Shown one piece after another: positions 34,504 to 42,985 of a stretch of DNA of 64,000 nucleotides. Source of the DNA: an uncultured Kangiella sp. Lineage in GTDB: Bacteria; Pseudomonadota; Gammaproteobacteria; Enterobacterales; Kangiellaceae. The translations under genes and the position numbers were made by a program. The DNA lies in the NCBI GenBank assembly GCA_950096615.1, contig CATNCP010000003.1, positions 1 to 64,000 of the forward strand, read 5' to 3'. Under the pieces are notes generated by a model. It saw nothing but the letters and a program-made list of their open reading frames with translations. It was not told the DNA's origin and did no database searches. Numbering within the stretch: the stretch's first letter is position 1; each line of letters opens with the position of its first letter.

Positions 34504-35700
34504 ATGTGGTTAGTTTATAAGAAAGAATTACTCGAAATTCTACGCGATAAGAAAACATTAATTTTCTCGATTTTGCTACCAACAATTATTTTTCCAGTCT
34601 TGTTTTTTGGTATCGGTAAGTTTACTCAAAGTAAAACTGAAGAAGCTGAGACTAAAGAGCTAAAGGTTGCTTTTGTTAATGCAGCTGCCTTTGAAGGACT
34701 TTCCACATTGTTTACCGCTGAAAAGCACTTCAAGAAAGTTGAGATAAGCAGTAGCGACTATAAAGAAGAAATATTAGAAGATAATGTTGATTTCATTATC
34801 GAAGTTCCAGAGGGTACTACGCTGCCTTCGGATAGTCGTAAACAAGAGGTGATTAACCTTTACTACAAAGGTTCCTCGAAGCTCGACAATATCTCAAGCA
34901 AACGCGTTAAGGACATTATTGAAGCCTATAATAATACTGAACGTTTAGCTCTGGGAGCTCGTTTTAATTTATCGACAGACAATATTAAGGCTTTCAACAA
35001 GCCAATAGCTGTTGAAAACCAGAACTTTGCATCTGAGCGGGAGCGTATGGGTGAGTTTGCAGGACCTTTAATCGCTTATATCCTTATTGCTCTTGCGGTG
35101 TCTGGTGCTATGTATCCTGCATTGGAGCTAGGTGTTGGCGAGAAAGAACGTGGCACTTTAGAAACCTTGCTGTTAACACCAATGACTAAAGGTAAAATTG
35201 TCATGGCCAAGTTTGGTGTTATCTTTACCGCGAGTTTCTTTACGGTGATTGTGACGCTCTTAAGTTACTTCATATGGACCTATATATTCACCATGGGTGG
35301 AAAAATGGGCGGCTTGGACTTCTTATCGAACATTTCAGGTTTGGATCTGTTACTGGTAGCAGTATTATTGGTGCCACTGACCAGTATCTTTGCCTCGATC
35401 ATGCTGAGTGCTTCTATTTACGCTAAGAACATGAAAGAAGCACAAGCCTATATGTCACCAATCTTCATGCTTGGTTTTATGCCAGTCATTGTAGCGTTTG
35501 TTCCTGGCATGGAACTAAACGTTAAAACCGCGATGATTCCTATCACTAACGTTGCTTTGGCGATGAAAGACTTAGTCAAAGGTACCGTTGATTATGGAAT
35601 GATTATGGTGCTGTTAGCATCTACTGTGGTTATCGCTGGAGCGTTGCTTTACTTTACAACACAGTTCTTTAAGAAAGAAAAGGTGCTGTTCAGAAGCTAA
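34504..35700 (+). CDS. ABC-2 type permease, NatB-like
   Basis: 398 residues from the ATG at 34504 (an upstream in-frame start at 34474 would overlap natA). The first membrane helix is followed by a large external domain (residues ~45-185) and then five more helices, the last five in the C-terminal 200 residues, with LGVGEKERGTLETLLLTPM as the ABC-2 coupling motif. This is the NatB layout. With the ATPase it forms an exporter; sodium or another small solute is possible but unproven. Confidence 0.83.
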   Translation: MWLVYKKELLEILRDKKTLIFSILLPTIIFPVLFFGIGKFTQSKTEEAETKELKVAFVNAAAFEGLSTLFTAEKHFKKVEISSSDYKEEILEDNVDFIIEVPEGTTLPSDSRKQEVINLYYKGSSKLDNISSKRVKDIIEAYNNTERLALGARFNLSTDNIKAFNKPIAVENQNFASERERMGEFAGPLIAYILIALAVSGAMYPALELGVGEKERGTLETLLLTPMTKGKIVMAKFGVIFTASFFTVIVTLLSYFIWTYIFTMGGKMGGLDFLSNISGLDLLLVAVLLVPLTSIFASIMLSASIYAKNMKEAQAYMSPIFMLGFMPVIVAFVPGMELNVKTAMIPITNVALAMKDLVKGTVDYGMIMVLLASTVVIAGALLYFTTQFFKKEKVLFRS

Positions 35701-35722
35701 AGTATTGCTTAGCTTAGACAAT

Positions 35723-35750
35723 AAAAAAGGGCCGTTATGGCCCTTTTTTT
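35723..35750. terminator. Terminator between natB and mltD
   Basis: Six A, GGGCC, loop GTTAT, GGCCC, seven T. Usable in both directions, and the two flanking genes are convergent. Confidence 0.88.
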
Positions 35751-35767
35751 ATGGGTTCAAATTATCA

Positions 35768-37306
35768 TTATTGGTAAATGGTTAAGGTCTGGCCCGGACG
35801 AATGATGCTCCGTTTATTTAAACGATTCCACTTGGTTAGGTCGCTAATCTTAACTTTAAACTTACGAGCGATTGCTGATAAAGAGTCGCCACTTTTCACT
35901 TTATACGACGTTTTAGCTGAAGCAAATTGAGAGTATCTCTTTGGCCATACTTTTAAACGCTGACCGACTCGTAATGTGCTGTTTTTACTTATATTGTTCC
36001 AGCGAGCAACTTGCGTAGAGCTGACCCCAAAGCGTTTGCCAATACTCCATAAGTTATCACCACTACGTACTTTATAGGTTTGATAACGGCGACGCTGACG
36101 ATTTTTATCAAGCGTAGCCATAAAGTTTAATTCATGTTCCGAGGCATTAGCAAAGCCTGGCATCCTTAGAACTTGGCCTATTTTAAGAAAGTCTGACTTT
36201 AGCTTGTTCAAGTTTTTTAAATAAGACACTGAGGTGTTGTGCTTTTTTGCTATCGCACTCAGGTTATCGCCAGATTTGACGGTATAGGTTAATAAACCAA
36301 GAGCTTTGCCAGGCTCGATGTCCATGATGCCTTTTTGAAACAGCTGAACATTTTTGGTAGGCACAAGAATGTTGGCTTTACCGTGTTCTTCTGGGATGAA
36401 CAATTTGTTATAAGCAGGGTTGAGGCGATAAAAAACATTTTTATCAATATTCGCAATCTTAGCGAGCTCCATCAGGTTTGCAGGGGCTTCTATGCTGACC
36501 TCTTTAAACGCTGGTGTGTTCTCAATAAAAGGTAAGTCCACGCCAAAATCATTTGAGTTGAGGAAAATGTTGGATAAGGCGATCCACTTAGGTACATGAC
36601 GCATGGTTTCGCGTGGCAACTTCAATGACCAGTAATCGGTGGCTTTTCCTTGTCGGCGGTTGCGCTTCATGGCCTTGAGAACATTACCTTGCCCGACATT
36701 ATAGGCGGCCACTGTTAATAACCAGTCCCCATCAAACATCTTGTTTAAGTATTCATAATAATCCAGCGCAGCATGAGTCGAAGCGACGACATCACGACGA
36801 CCGTCGTACCATTGGTCAATGGTTAAGCCAAAGCCGCGTGCCGTGCGAGGCATGAATTGCCATAAGCCCGCCGCTTGCACCACTGAATGAGCGAGCGGGT
36901 CAAAATTACTTTCAACCATTGGCGTGAAAGCGAGCTCTACCGGCATATCACGCTTTTCGAGCTCGGTGATGATGTAGTGTAAATAAGGCGCTGCTTTGTT
37001 CGCTCTATCGACTAAGTGATCAGTGCGACGTAGGAAGTGCTTTTGATGAGAGGCAACGCGAGAATTAGTGATATGAGTCAGCGTTTGCTTTTTTGCTAGC
37101 TCATCCCAAAGATTTACGGGTGGGGCAGGAGTCAGGTCTTTTGTAACCAACTCCACTTCAGGCGATAACTCATCTTCTGCAATATCCGGCGTCGGCAATG
37201 GTTCGCTGCGCGAAGGCTGAGTGGTTTCTGCTGTGTCGTTATCGTTTTTTTGTAAGCTACTACAGGCACTTAGTACCAGCAGCGATAAAATGGCAATGCG
37301 CTTCAT
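35768..37306 (-). CDS. mltD: Membrane-bound lytic murein transglycosylase D
   Basis: 512 residues. Outer-membrane lipoprotein (lipobox LSACS at residues ~12-16) that cleaves peptidoglycan between MurNAc and GlcNAc. The SLT domain is near residues 115-260 with the catalytic Glu in MVESNFDPLAHSVV and the family block AAGLWQFMPRTARGFGL, then AAYNVGQGNV. Three LysM peptidoglycan-binding modules follow: YTVKSGDNLSAIAKKH, YKVRSGDNLWSIGKRF and YKVKSGDSLSAIARKF, the last ending the protein. E. coli MltD has two LysM modules. Adjacent to gloB as in E. coli. Confidence 0.96.
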   Translation of the reverse strand: MKRIAILSLLVLSACSSLQKNDNDTAETTQPSRSEPLPTPDIAEDELSPEVELVTKDLTPAPPVNLWDELAKKQTLTHITNSRVASHQKHFLRRTDHLVDRANKAAPYLHYIITELEKRDMPVELAFTPMVESNFDPLAHSVVQAAGLWQFMPRTARGFGLTIDQWYDGRRDVVASTHAALDYYEYLNKMFDGDWLLTVAAYNVGQGNVLKAMKRNRRQGKATDYWSLKLPRETMRHVPKWIALSNIFLNSNDFGVDLPFIENTPAFKEVSIEAPANLMELAKIANIDKNVFYRLNPAYNKLFIPEEHGKANILVPTKNVQLFQKGIMDIEPGKALGLLTYTVKSGDNLSAIAKKHNTSVSYLKNLNKLKSDFLKIGQVLRMPGFANASEHELNFMATLDKNRQRRRYQTYKVRSGDNLWSIGKRFGVSSTQVARWNNISKNSTLRVGQRLKVWPKRYSQFASAKTSYKVKSGDSLSAIARKFKVKISDLTKWNRLNKRSIIRPGQTLTIYQ

Positions 37307-37320
37307 AGAAATTATTATGC

Positions 37321-38091
37321 TTAAAAATTATCTTTTAGTTGACGGATTGTAGCAAAAGTTCTGACAGGATCGGAGAAAGTTTTCTCTGTTGAGGCCTCGC
37401 TGGCCGATTTTTGAACCGAGTCCTCATTGCATCTGAGAAATGGGTTGTAGCTTAACTCTGCACCAATAGTCGAGGGAAGTGTTGGCTTGTTATCACTTCT
37501 AAGTTGTTGAGAATATTCGATTTCTTTCTTAATAGCATCATTGTTCGGTTCGACTGACTGTGCAAACTTCAGGTTCGCTAAAGTGTACTCATGAGCGCAG
37601 TAAACCTTTGTATTATCGGGTAATTCTGCCAGCTTTGCTAATGACTCTAGAAATACCGGTGGAGTGCCTTCAAACATACGTCCACAGCCAGCTTTGAATA
37701 AGGTATCACCACAAAATAAAGCATCATGGCCGTAAAAAGCGATGTGACCCATGGTGTGGCCCGGTACCTCAATCACAGAGAACTGATATTCATTATCTAA
37801 AACAGAGACTTCGTCACCTTCCACCAGATCACGGTCTGAAAAAGCCTGATTGTCGCGCTTAGGGACAAATACTTGGCATCCATAACGGTTTTTTAAGGTT
37901 TGTACGCCACCAATATGGTCATTGTGGTGATGTGTGATTAAAATGGTCTCTAATGACAAGTCATGGCGTTCAATATAATCAATAACGGGGTTGGCATCCC
38001 CAGGATCGACCACCACGATTGCGTTCGAGCTAGATGAGTGAATGATCCATATGTAATTATCGCTAAAGGCGCTTAATGGTATGACTTTCAT
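37321..38091 (-). CDS. gloB: Hydroxyacylglutathione hydrolase (glyoxalase II)
   Basis: 256 residues from the ATG at 38091 (MKVIPLSAFSDNYIW, the standard start); a GTG at 38103 is also in frame. Hydrolyses S-lactoylglutathione to lactate and glutathione in methylglyoxal detoxification. The metallo-beta-lactamase zinc site is intact: THHHNDH at residues 53-59, the His in GHTMGHIAFY, the Asp in FCGDTLF, and a late His in YCAHEYTLANL. The C-terminal glyoxalase domain is complete. Divergent from the methyltransferase gene at 38200, as gloB is from yafS in E. coli. Confidence 0.95.
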   Translation of the reverse strand: MKVIPLSAFSDNYIWIIHSSSSNAIVVVDPGDANPVIDYIERHDLSLETILITHHHNDHIGGVQTLKNRYGCQVFVPKRDNQAFSDRDLVEGDEVSVLDNEYQFSVIEVPGHTMGHIAFYGHDALFCGDTLFKAGCGRMFEGTPPVFLESLAKLAELPDNTKVYCAHEYTLANLKFAQSVEPNNDAIKKEIEYSQQLRSDNKPTLPSTIGAELSYNPFLRCNEDSVQKSASEASTEKTFSDPVRTFATIRQLKDNF

Positions 38092-38199
38092 AGTATTATT
38101 CACAATATCGAGTAAGTGTATTTGCGTGCATGCAGATCTCAGGTTAGCATGAGAATACTCTACAAGACAGGCTAAAACCTAGCAACTAAACGGGTAACA

Positions 38200-38883
38200 A
38201 TGGAACGATTATTTGAGTTGAGTTGGCCTAAAATGCCCGCAGGGAACCGTTTACGGTATCTGTGGCAGGAGTGGTTGCAGCTCCATCTGGAAGAGTACCA
38301 CGGCGGTTACTTGCTGACTCTTGATAGTCTCACTCAGAGTTTGAGCTTGCCTGATAATGTGTTTGAGTATCACCTTCGTTTAGGCGATGGCCTGTGCCAC
38401 TCCGTTGAAGCTAAGCCTGATGAGTTGCCCATTATGACGGACTCTATACAAGCTGTTGTACTGAGCAATGTGTTTGAGTACGCAGAGCAGCCAAGTGTGT
38501 TATTAGGGGAGGTCCATCGAGCTTTAGCGCCACAAGGTGTTTTGTACGCATTATTATATGCGCCGCTTAATCCTTGGATGTTGAAAGCAAGGGGGCGCCT
38601 TTCTCGGACTAAAAAAGAGTTGCCAGCACATACAATCGGTATTCATCGCTATGAAGAGTGGTTAAACTTACTCGGCTTTAATATGCTGGAAACCGAGGTT
38701 GTGGGTTGCCCATGGTGGCGAGGCTTTAAGGAGTTTGAGAAAAAATCTGATATGTCCAAGGCTTGGCTATCAGCTCCTATTGCTTATATTGTAAAAGCCC
38801 AGAAGAAAGTATCAACCATGACGCCGTTACGTCCAATAGAGCGGGAGGCGTTAGCCATTGGCGGGAAACTGGCCAATATCTAA
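38200..38883 (+). CDS. SAM-dependent methyltransferase (YafS-like)
   Basis: 227 residues. A class I methyltransferase of type 11: LRLGDGLCHSVEAKP leads to AVVLSNVFEYAEQPSVLLGEVHRALAPQGVLYAL, the DxxxxxxxxLxHxxxPxxxLxEVxRVLxPGG-like motif IV/V run. The glycine-rich motif I at the N-terminus is poorly preserved (VFEYHLRLGDG). It lies between gloB and rnhA exactly where E. coli has yafS, so it is likely the same protein; the substrate is unknown in both. Confidence 0.8.
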   Translation: MERLFELSWPKMPAGNRLRYLWQEWLQLHLEEYHGGYLLTLDSLTQSLSLPDNVFEYHLRLGDGLCHSVEAKPDELPIMTDSIQAVVLSNVFEYAEQPSVLLGEVHRALAPQGVLYALLYAPLNPWMLKARGRLSRTKKELPAHTIGIHRYEEWLNLLGFNMLETEVVGCPWWRGFKEFEKKSDMSKAWLSAPIAYIVKAQKKVSTMTPLRPIEREALAIGGKLANI

Positions 38884-38910
38884 AACAAACAACAAGGCTA
38901 GACACAGACT

Positions 38911-39354
38911 TTGAAAACAATTGAAATTTTTACTGACGGTGCGTGCAAAGGTAATCCGGGCCCTGGTGGCTGGGGAGCTTTGTTGCGCTACGGCAAACAC
39001 GAAAAAAAATTATACGGCGGCGAGTTGGACACGACCAACAACCGTATGGAGTTAACCGCAGCCATTGAGGCACTAAAAGCATTAAAACGTCCTAGCAAAG
39101 TAGAGCTTACTACTGACTCGGTATACGTAAAAAACGGTATTAACCAGTGGCTAGAAGGGTGGAAAGCTAAAGGCTGGAAAACCGCGGCGAAGAAGCCGGT
39201 CAAGAACCAAGATTTGTGGCAGGCTTTGGATGAACAAGTGGTTAAGCATCAGGTAAATTGGCACTGGGTAAAAGGTCATAGCGGTCATACTGAAAACGAG
39301 ATTGCTGATGAATTGGCGAATCTTGGTGTGGAGAAAGCTCTAAACGAGCGATAA
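38911..39354 (+). CDS. rnhA: Ribonuclease HI
   Basis: 147 residues, starting at a TTG (38911); the protein needs this start, since the catalytic Asp9 is only eight residues in. Cleaves the RNA strand of RNA-DNA hybrids. All four metal ligands are seen: Asp9 (IFTDGACKG), Glu47 (NNRMELTAA), Asp69 (TTDSVYV) and Asp133 (NEIADELAN). The basic-protrusion motif [16 protein letters not shown] is also present. Adjacent to dnaQ (10-base gap) as in E. coli, though there the two are divergent. Confidence 0.96.
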   Translation: MKTIEIFTDGACKGNPGPGGWGALLRYGKHEKKLYGGELDTTNNRMELTAAIEALKALKRPSKVELTTDSVYVKNGINQWLEGWKAKGWKTAAKKPVKNQDLWQALDEQVVKHQVNWHWVKGHSGHTENEIADELANLGVEKALNER

Positions 39355-39364
39355 AAGGTAACGC

Positions 39365-40054
39365 ATGAGACAGATTGTTCTAGATACAGAAACCACCGGT
39401 TTAGAACCCGGGGACGGCCACCGCATTATTGAGATCGGTTGTGTGGAACTGGTTAACCGAAAATTAACCGGCAACCACTACCATCAATACATTAAGCCGC
39501 AACGTGAGATTGATGAAGGAGCCATTGAAGTTCATGGTATTACCAACGAATTTCTAGCGGATAAACCCCTTTTTGAAGATGTGGCTGAGCAGTTCTTAGA
39601 ATATATTGACGGTGCTGAGCTGGTAATCCACAACGCACCGTTTGATGTTGGCTTTATCGATCATGAACTGAAGTTATGGGATCATACTAAAGGCAAAACG
39701 TCGGACTATTGTACCGTACTTGATACGTTAGTTTTGGCTCGCCAAATGCACCCCGGCCAGAGAAACAGTCTGGATGCTTTGTGTAAGCGGTATGATATAG
39801 ATAACGGTCATCGAGAGCTTCATGGCGCTTTACTCGACTCCGAGATTTTAGCCGACGTTTACCTACGCATGACGGGGGGACAGACTAATTTAACGTTAGG
39901 TCGTCAGTCGAGCCCTAATGCTGAAACGGGTGAGTTGCCAGTACGAAAAATCGCTACTAACCGACCAAGCTTGAAAGTGATTAAGGCGTCGGATGAAGAA
40001 GTGAAAGCCCATAATGAAAAACTAAAGAGTATCCAAGCTGAGTTGTGGGACTGA
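39365..40054 (+). CDS. dnaQ: DNA polymerase III epsilon subunit (3'-5' exonuclease)
   Basis: 229 residues (E. coli 243). DEDDh-type proofreading exonuclease. Motif ExoI is LDTETTGLEP (Asp7, Glu9), ExoII HNAPFDVGFID, and ExoIII HRELHGALLDSEILADVY with the His/Asp pair. The C-terminal tail (residues ~185-229) carries the polymerase alpha contact region. Co-directional with rnhA; here both are on the same strand, unlike the divergent E. coli arrangement. Confidence 0.96.
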   Translation: MRQIVLDTETTGLEPGDGHRIIEIGCVELVNRKLTGNHYHQYIKPQREIDEGAIEVHGITNEFLADKPLFEDVAEQFLEYIDGAELVIHNAPFDVGFIDHELKLWDHTKGKTSDYCTVLDTLVLARQMHPGQRNSLDALCKRYDIDNGHRELHGALLDSEILADVYLRMTGGQTNLTLGRQSSPNAETGELPVRKIATNRPSLKVIKASDEEVKAHNEKLKSIQAELWD

Positions 40055-40129
40055 TTTCGCATTAGTTATTCTTATTATCCTGCTCAAAAAATCTAGCCCA
40101 AAACTGAGTAAATAACCGTCAAACCCAAT

Positions 40130-40167
40130 AAGAATGGTTTAAAAAATAATCAATTTAAACCATTCTT
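40130..40167. terminator. AT-rich hairpin, possible dnaQ terminator
   Basis: AAGAATGGTTTAAA (40130-40143) pairs perfectly with TTTAAACCATTCTT (40154-40167) around a 10-base loop. It lies 76 bases after dnaQ. The T run is short, so termination is possible but not certain. Confidence 0.5.
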
Positions 40168-40327
40168 AGTTGTATGACTTTCATACGATCAAATCTTAAA
40201 ACCTTCGCCAAGGCGCAATGCTTCGGTCTATCCGCCCAAAAAACAGAAAAATAATTGCTACTCTATACAGCTTATTTATGTAGTTATTGAGACATCAGTT
40301 TTGCTCAGAAAGTAGTCTGGGGTCTGC

Positions 40328-40356
40328 TTGCGCGGTATTTTGGGGGTTGCTACAAT
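40328..40356 (+). promoter_or_regulatory. Extended -10 promoter of the Mrp operon
   Basis: TTGCGC (40328-40333), a 17-base spacer and TACAAT (40351-40356) preceded by TGC, i.e. an extended -10 element. The predicted start near 40363 leaves a leader of about 90 bases. Confidence 0.65.
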
Positions 40357-40397
40357 CATTTGAGTTTGTCGCGTATAACGCACTTTTTGATGTGGAG

Positions 40398-40423
40398 GCT
40401 CCTGCCACTTGCGGAGCTTTTTT
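40398..40423 (+). terminator. Leader hairpin with T run before mrpE (attenuator candidate)
   Basis: GCTCC (40398-40402), a 10-base loop, GGAGC (40413-40417) and six T. It lies between the promoter and the first gene, so it would act as an attenuator rather than an end-of-operon terminator. The stem is short. Confidence 0.55.
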
Positions 40424-40452
40424 ATTGTTCAGATTAGGTACATTAAGACTAG

Positions 40453-40941
40453 ATGAAAAAAAACAATAGCTTTCGTTACATCATCAGCTTGGTCATTGTG
40501 CTGTCGCTTATATGGATAGGTAACTCGGGTTACTTCAACGGTTTACTGCTGTCCTTAGGCGCGGTGTCGGTGGCGTTTGTTGTCTTTATGGCTTATCGAT
40601 TAGACATCGTTGACGAAGAGTCCCAGCCGTTACAGGTGAGTCGTCGCATTATTGTCTATTGGTTGTGGTTACTGAAAAACTTAATACAGTCCAACGTGAA
40701 TGTAGTTAAGCGGATCTGGCAAGGACCAAAGTCTATCGATCCTGTTGTGGCTCGTATCCCAACCAGTCAAAAAACTGAGATGGGTCAGACTATCTATGCT
40801 AATTCAATCACCCTAACGCCAGGCACTACAACGCTTGATATCGAAGGCGATACTCTGATTGTGTATGCTCTTTCTTATGACGGTATTCAATACTTACTGG
40901 GTGGTGAGATGGATCGTCGTGTTAAGCGTTTGGAGGAATAA
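40453..40941 (+). CDS. mrpE: Na+/H+ antiporter subunit E (Mrp-like)
   Basis: 162 residues, MrpE/MnhE family. Two N-terminal membrane helices (RYIISLVIVLSLIWIGNSGYF and a following one ending FMAYRLD), then a cytoplasmic domain with the conserved TLTPGTTTLDIEGDTL. First gene of the operon; stop and next start overlap by one base (TAATG). Mrp complexes are multi-subunit cation/proton antiporters of the inner membrane related to complex I. Confidence 0.93.
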   Translation: MKKNNSFRYIISLVIVLSLIWIGNSGYFNGLLLSLGAVSVAFVVFMAYRLDIVDEESQPLQVSRRIIVYWLWLLKNLIQSNVNVVKRIWQGPKSIDPVVARIPTSQKTEMGQTIYANSITLTPGTTTLDIEGDTLIVYALSYDGIQYLLGGEMDRRVKRLEE

Positions 40942-41225
40942 TGTTTTTAGCAGCAGCTATCGCTATCTTGGTTGCAATGGTGCTTGCGTTATTGCGAGCG
41001 CTAATGGGGCCAACACTTTATGACCGCATTCTGTCGGTTAACGCCTTTGGCACAAAGACCGTATTATTTATTGCTATCTTGGGATTCTTGATGGGGCGTC
41101 CTGAATTTTTAGACATTGCTTTGGTTTATGCCCTAATTAACTTTATTGCCATGATCGGTGTATTGCGTTTCTTTGAATACAAGCAAGTCGAAACCGTAGC
41201 AGAAAACGAAGAGGACCAGCAATGA
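40941..41225 (+). CDS. mrpF: Na+/H+ antiporter subunit F (Mrp-like)
   Basis: 94 residues with three membrane helices. The MrpF pattern is clear: LLRALMGPTLYDRILSVNAFGTKTV after the first helix and PEFLDIALVYALINFIA in the third. The C-terminal tail is acidic. The ATG overlaps the mrpE stop and is preceded by GGAGGAA; the next gene overlaps by four bases. Confidence 0.93.
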   Translation: MFLAAAIAILVAMVLALLRALMGPTLYDRILSVNAFGTKTVLFIAILGFLMGRPEFLDIALVYALINFIAMIGVLRFFEYKQVETVAENEEDQQ

Positions 41226-41608
41226 GCGAATTAATCGATGGTTTAAGCTGGGGCTTGTTACTGCTAGGCGGGTTTATTTGTGTCTCTGGCGGTATTGGGA
41301 TGCATCGTTTCCCAGATTTTTTCAGTCGAATGCATGCGGCGAGTGTGACGGACACGCTTGGCGGAACCTTGGTACTGCTGGGTTTGATGTTGCAAGTTGA
41401 TGGCCAATATTTGGTTTTAGTAAAGCTGGTATTGGTGCTTTTGTTTATCTTGATCACAAGCCCAACAGGCAGTCACGCTTTAGCCAAAGCTGCTTTACAC
41501 GGCGGCTTGCGACCAAAGCTAGGAAGTAAACAAGACGAAAAGGACGCGGATGTGTTGAATAACTTCGGGCGTACAAACACGCCTGAGACAGATAAGAATA
41601 AGGAGTAG
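41222..41608 (+). CDS. mrpG: Na+/H+ antiporter subunit G (Mrp-like)
   Basis: 128 residues. MrpG pattern GLLLLGGFICVSGGIGMHRFPDFFSRMHAAS, TDTLGGTLVLLGLML, and FILITSPTGSHALAKAA in the third helix. The start overlaps the mrpF stop (ATGA). The stop codon is followed by the ribosome binding site region of the next gene, whose start is non-standard. Confidence 0.93.
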   Translation: MSELIDGLSWGLLLLGGFICVSGGIGMHRFPDFFSRMHAASVTDTLGGTLVLLGLMLQVDGQYLVLVKLVLVLLFILITSPTGSHALAKAALHGGLRPKLGSKQDEKDADVLNNFGRTNTPETDKNKE

Positions 41609-41612
41609 AGCC

Positions 41613-42620
41613 ATAGAGATTTTAATTAATGTCATCCTGTTGGCGTTTTTAGCAATTACTGCTCTGTCCTTAGCGTTCACTAAGGATTTGTTTGCCTCAG
41701 TGATGTTAACGGGGATTTACAGTCTATTGTCGGCAGCGTTTTTCGTGTTGATGGATGCAGTTGATGTCGCTTTTACTGAAGCGGCTGTTGGTGCGGGAAT
41801 TTCAACCATTTTGATGGTGACAACCTTAACCATGACCGGACGTTACGAAAACCGTAAGTTGCATCATCCTGTTATTGCGTTGAGCGTAGTGGTGGTTACT
41901 GGTGTGATGCTGGTGATAGGCACCATGGATATGCCTGCATTTGGCTCAGATATGGCTCCGGCACAAGTTCACGTAGGCCCTTACTACATTATGCAGTCGG
42001 GCGAAGATATTGATATTCCGAATGTCGTCACCTCGGTACTAGCGAGTTATCGTGGCTTTGATACTTTTGGCGAAGTGGTCGTGGTGTTTACCGCTGTAAT
42101 TGGCGTTCTGGCGCTACTGGAGTTTTCACGTAAAGACAACCAGGTCGGCGAAAGACCTGCGCCAATGTTCCAACATAAAATTTTACGTATTGTTAGTAAG
42201 ATTTTAATTCCACCTATTATGCTATTCGCGTTATATGTCCAGTTTCATGGCGAGTATGGCCCTGGTGGCGGTTTCCAAGCGGGTGTTATTTTCGCTTCGA
42301 GCATTATTCTTTACGCCATGTTGTTTGGCATTGAGCAAACGCGTAAAGCAGTGTCTATGCCAGTGGTTAAAATTTTGGCTGCACTCGGCGTTTTGATTTA
42401 CGGCAGCGTCGGTATTGTGAGTATGCTTAATGGTGGTAACTACCTGAATTACAGCGTTTTAGCGGAGAATGATATTACTGGACAGCATGTCGGTATCATC
42501 ATTATTGAGTTGGGCGTGGGTATTACGGTTGCGACAGCGATGATTCTGATTTTCTTGACCTTTGCTAGAAGAATCGGCAAAACCAACTCCAATTCGAGTA
42601 CGAAGGAGGGGACTGCATGA
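41613..42620 (+). CDS. mrpB: MbhD-MbhE-MrpB fusion subunit, predicted ATA start
   Basis: 335 residues if read from the ATA at 41613. The N-terminal ~80 residues are the MbhD/DUF4040 domain (AVGAGISTILMVTTLT), residues ~85-170 an MbhE-like part (PNVVTSVLASYRGFDTFGEV), and the last ~150 the MnhB domain (LFALYVQFHGEYGPGGGFQAG). In canonical Mrp the first two belong to the C-terminus of MrpA. Start: AGGAG (41601-41605) stands 7 bases before ATA and the frame is open from it as I-E-I-L-I-N-V-I-L-L. There is no ATG or GTG in frame; the alternatives are ATT (41619) and TTG (41640), of which the latter cuts most of the first helix and has no ribosome binding site. Confidence 0.88.
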   Translation: MEILINVILLAFLAITALSLAFTKDLFASVMLTGIYSLLSAAFFVLMDAVDVAFTEAAVGAGISTILMVTTLTMTGRYENRKLHHPVIALSVVVVTGVMLVIGTMDMPAFGSDMAPAQVHVGPYYIMQSGEDIDIPNVVTSVLASYRGFDTFGEVVVVFTAVIGVLALLEFSRKDNQVGERPAPMFQHKILRIVSKILIPPIMLFALYVQFHGEYGPGGGFQAGVIFASSIILYAMLFGIEQTRKAVSMPVVKILAALGVLIYGSVGIVSMLNGGNYLNYSVLAENDITGQHVGIIIIELGVGITVATAMILIFLTFARRIGKTNSNSSTKEGTA

Positions 42621-42985
42621 GCTTTCTAGAACAATACAATTACTGGATTGTGATTTTCCTCATGATGAGCGGTTTTTATATCGTGATTGCACACGGTAAC
42701 TTGATCAAAAAATTGATGGGGTTAACGATTTTCCAGACGTCAGTGTTTATTCTGTACATCAGTATCAGCAAAGTCATTGGCGGAACCGCGCCAATTTTGG
42801 ATGATCGATATACCATCTACTCAAACCCTTTACCTCACGTATTAATTCTGACAGCTATTGTTGTGGGCGTTGCTACCACAGCGCTAGGCTTGGCTTTAGC
42901 GGTACGGATTAAAGAAGCCTATGGCACCGTTGAAGAAGACGTGATTCAAGAAAAAGACTTACAGCAAGAGGGTTCTGCAGAGTGA
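42617..42985 (+). CDS. mrpC: Na+/H+ antiporter subunit C (Mrp-like, NuoK family)
   Basis: 122 residues, three membrane helices, NuoK/MnhC family. The family run HGNLIKKLMGLTIFQTSVFI follows helix one and PLPHVLILTAIVVGVATTALGLALAV forms helix three with the conserved Pro-His before it. Starts within the end of the preceding gene (ATGA) and overlaps the next by four bases. Confidence 0.93.
   Translation: MSFLEQYNYWIVIFLMMSGFYIVIAHGNLIKKLMGLTIFQTSVFILYISISKVIGGTAPILDDRYTIYSNPLPHVLILTAIVVGVATTALGLALAVRIKEAYGTVEEDVIQEKDLQQEGSAE

Larger units (their letters stand above)
40055..40452 (+). other. Intergenic region between dnaQ and the Mrp operon
   Basis: 398 bases with no convincing gene. It contains a long AT-rich hairpin (40130-40167), an extended -10 promoter (40328-40356) and a hairpin-plus-T-run in the leader (40398-40423) before mrpE at 40453. 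A 60-codon frame at 40287-40469 runs across the promoter and leader hairpin, has no ribosome binding site and is not accepted as a gene. Confidence 0.6.

Noticed and set aside
40287-40469. A 60-codon frame between dnaQ and mrpE
   Set aside because: Crosses the promoter and leader hairpin of the Mrp operon, has no ribosome binding site and overlaps mrpE.
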